DNA from: Lepraria neglecta
Taxonomy: Eukaryota; Ascomycota; Lecanoromycetes; Lecanorales; Stereocaulaceae
DNA: 64,000 nt
NCBI GenBank assembly: GCA_033220425.1
Contig: CM065650.1
Span: 1,364,001 to 1,428,000, forward strand
Reading direction: 5' to 3'
Positions within the stretch are counted from its first letter, which is position 1. Every line of letters begins with the position of its first letter. Of this stretch, positions 63,640 to 64,000 are shown piece by piece. Position numbers and translations under genes: made by a program. Below the pieces are notes generated by a model. That model was not told the origin of the DNA. It ran no database searches and worked only from the letters and a program-made list of their open reading frames with translations.

Positions 63640-64000
63640 CGCTTATGGAGCGTAGCGCCCGTCATGGTTCGAGTCGACGAGTCGGTATCCGACTCGGATA
63701 GACCCTGAAGGCTTGGTATATTAAGCGATAAGCGCAGTGGTCGTAACGAGCGTAGATACGATTAGTACGATTAGTGCGATTAGGAAGGCTTGGTATATTA
63801 AGCGATAAGCGCAGTGGTCGCAATAAGCGTAGATACGATTAGTGCGATTAGTACGATCAAGAATACTTAGTATAGATTTCGTATATCTATATATACGGAG
63901 TACTACTTACTACTTAGAGATCGTGCTTAACTTACTATTCAATTATTTACTATATAGGATAGATCTCTTAGGCTAGGCACTAAATATATATTACCTAATT
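63640..64000. repeat. Repeat at the right edge with a 77-bp tandem duplication
   Basis: 63707-63783 and 63784-63858 are two copies of a unit beginning GAAGGCTTGGTATATTAAGC and containing AAGCGCAGTGGTCG. From 63868 the sequence matches 28446-28463 joined to 35005-35132, so it is the second copy of the repeat into which the Gypsy element inserted. It runs off the window. CA and TG are less depleted here. Confidence 0.8.

Larger units (their letters stand above)
50283..63640 (-). repeat. Right arm of the 27-kb palindrome
   Basis: Reverse complement of the left arm with three private insertions: a 587-bp foldback element (55505-56091) and two Helitron-like elements (57521-58454 and 58554-59503). 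Homology with the left arm fades at about 63625-63640, where unrelated repeat DNA begins, so this copy is shorter than the left element, which continues to about 35400. Confidence 0.92.

Noticed and set aside
36693-63640. The palindrome as an assembly artefact
   Set aside because: The arms differ by many substitutions, three insertions in the right arm and a duplication in the left arm, and the insertions show proper termini and empty sites. A collapsed or mirrored read would give identical arms.

Overview
The window looks like a filamentous ascomycete chromosome (inferred, no species assigned). It is a large, AT-rich island of dead transposons enclosing a small block of ordinary DNA with short-intron genes. 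Over most of the sequence (about 1-17150, 22590-23335 and 27840-64000) the dinucleotides CA and TG are almost absent and TA is in excess, while CG, CC and CT remain. Paired repeats differ mainly by CA>TA or TG>TA, and recognisable transposon proteins are broken by stops of the TGG>TAG or CAG>TAG kind. That is the footprint of repeat-induced point mutation (RIP).

Layout. 1-10950: RIP-degraded repeats, including a direct duplication (2640-4700 and 6500-9190) of an unrecognised element. 10950-13960: a dead Plavaka-type DNA transposon. 15490-17663: the 3' half of a tyrosine-recombinase retrotransposon (RNase H, then recombinase) ending in split direct repeats of the Ngaro kind. 17664-22590: normal-composition DNA with a cut-off gene remnant and a multi-exon ankyrin-repeat gene carrying one, probably two, single-base frameshifts. 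22590-23335: a small AT-rich RIP block. 23335-27840: two divergently transcribed genes, each with a C-terminal double-stranded-RNA-binding domain after a degenerate RNase III-like region, then the remnant of a TPR protein cut by a Helitron-like element. 28464-35004: a complete but dead Ty3/Gypsy chromovirus with 412-bp LTRs and a 5-bp target duplication, nested in an older repeat that reappears at the right edge.

36690-63640 is a giant imperfect palindrome. Two arms of about 13.4 kb match each other in reverse complement around a 182-bp GC-rich spacer at 50101-50282. Each arm carries a Plavaka-type transposase frame and at least one further unrecognised protein frame, all killed by RIP. The right arm alone received a 587-bp foldback element (8-bp target duplication; the empty site survives in the left arm) and two opposed Helitron-like insertions 99 bp apart. 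The left arm alone has an internal direct duplication of about 2.2 kb. These private events show that the palindrome is old DNA and not an assembly echo.

The only candidate functional host genes are in the two normal-composition stretches. The most interesting are the head-to-head dsRNA-binding genes, whose RNase III-like regions appear to have lost catalytic acids. They may be dsRNA-binding pseudoenzymes, which would be notable beside a repeat island.
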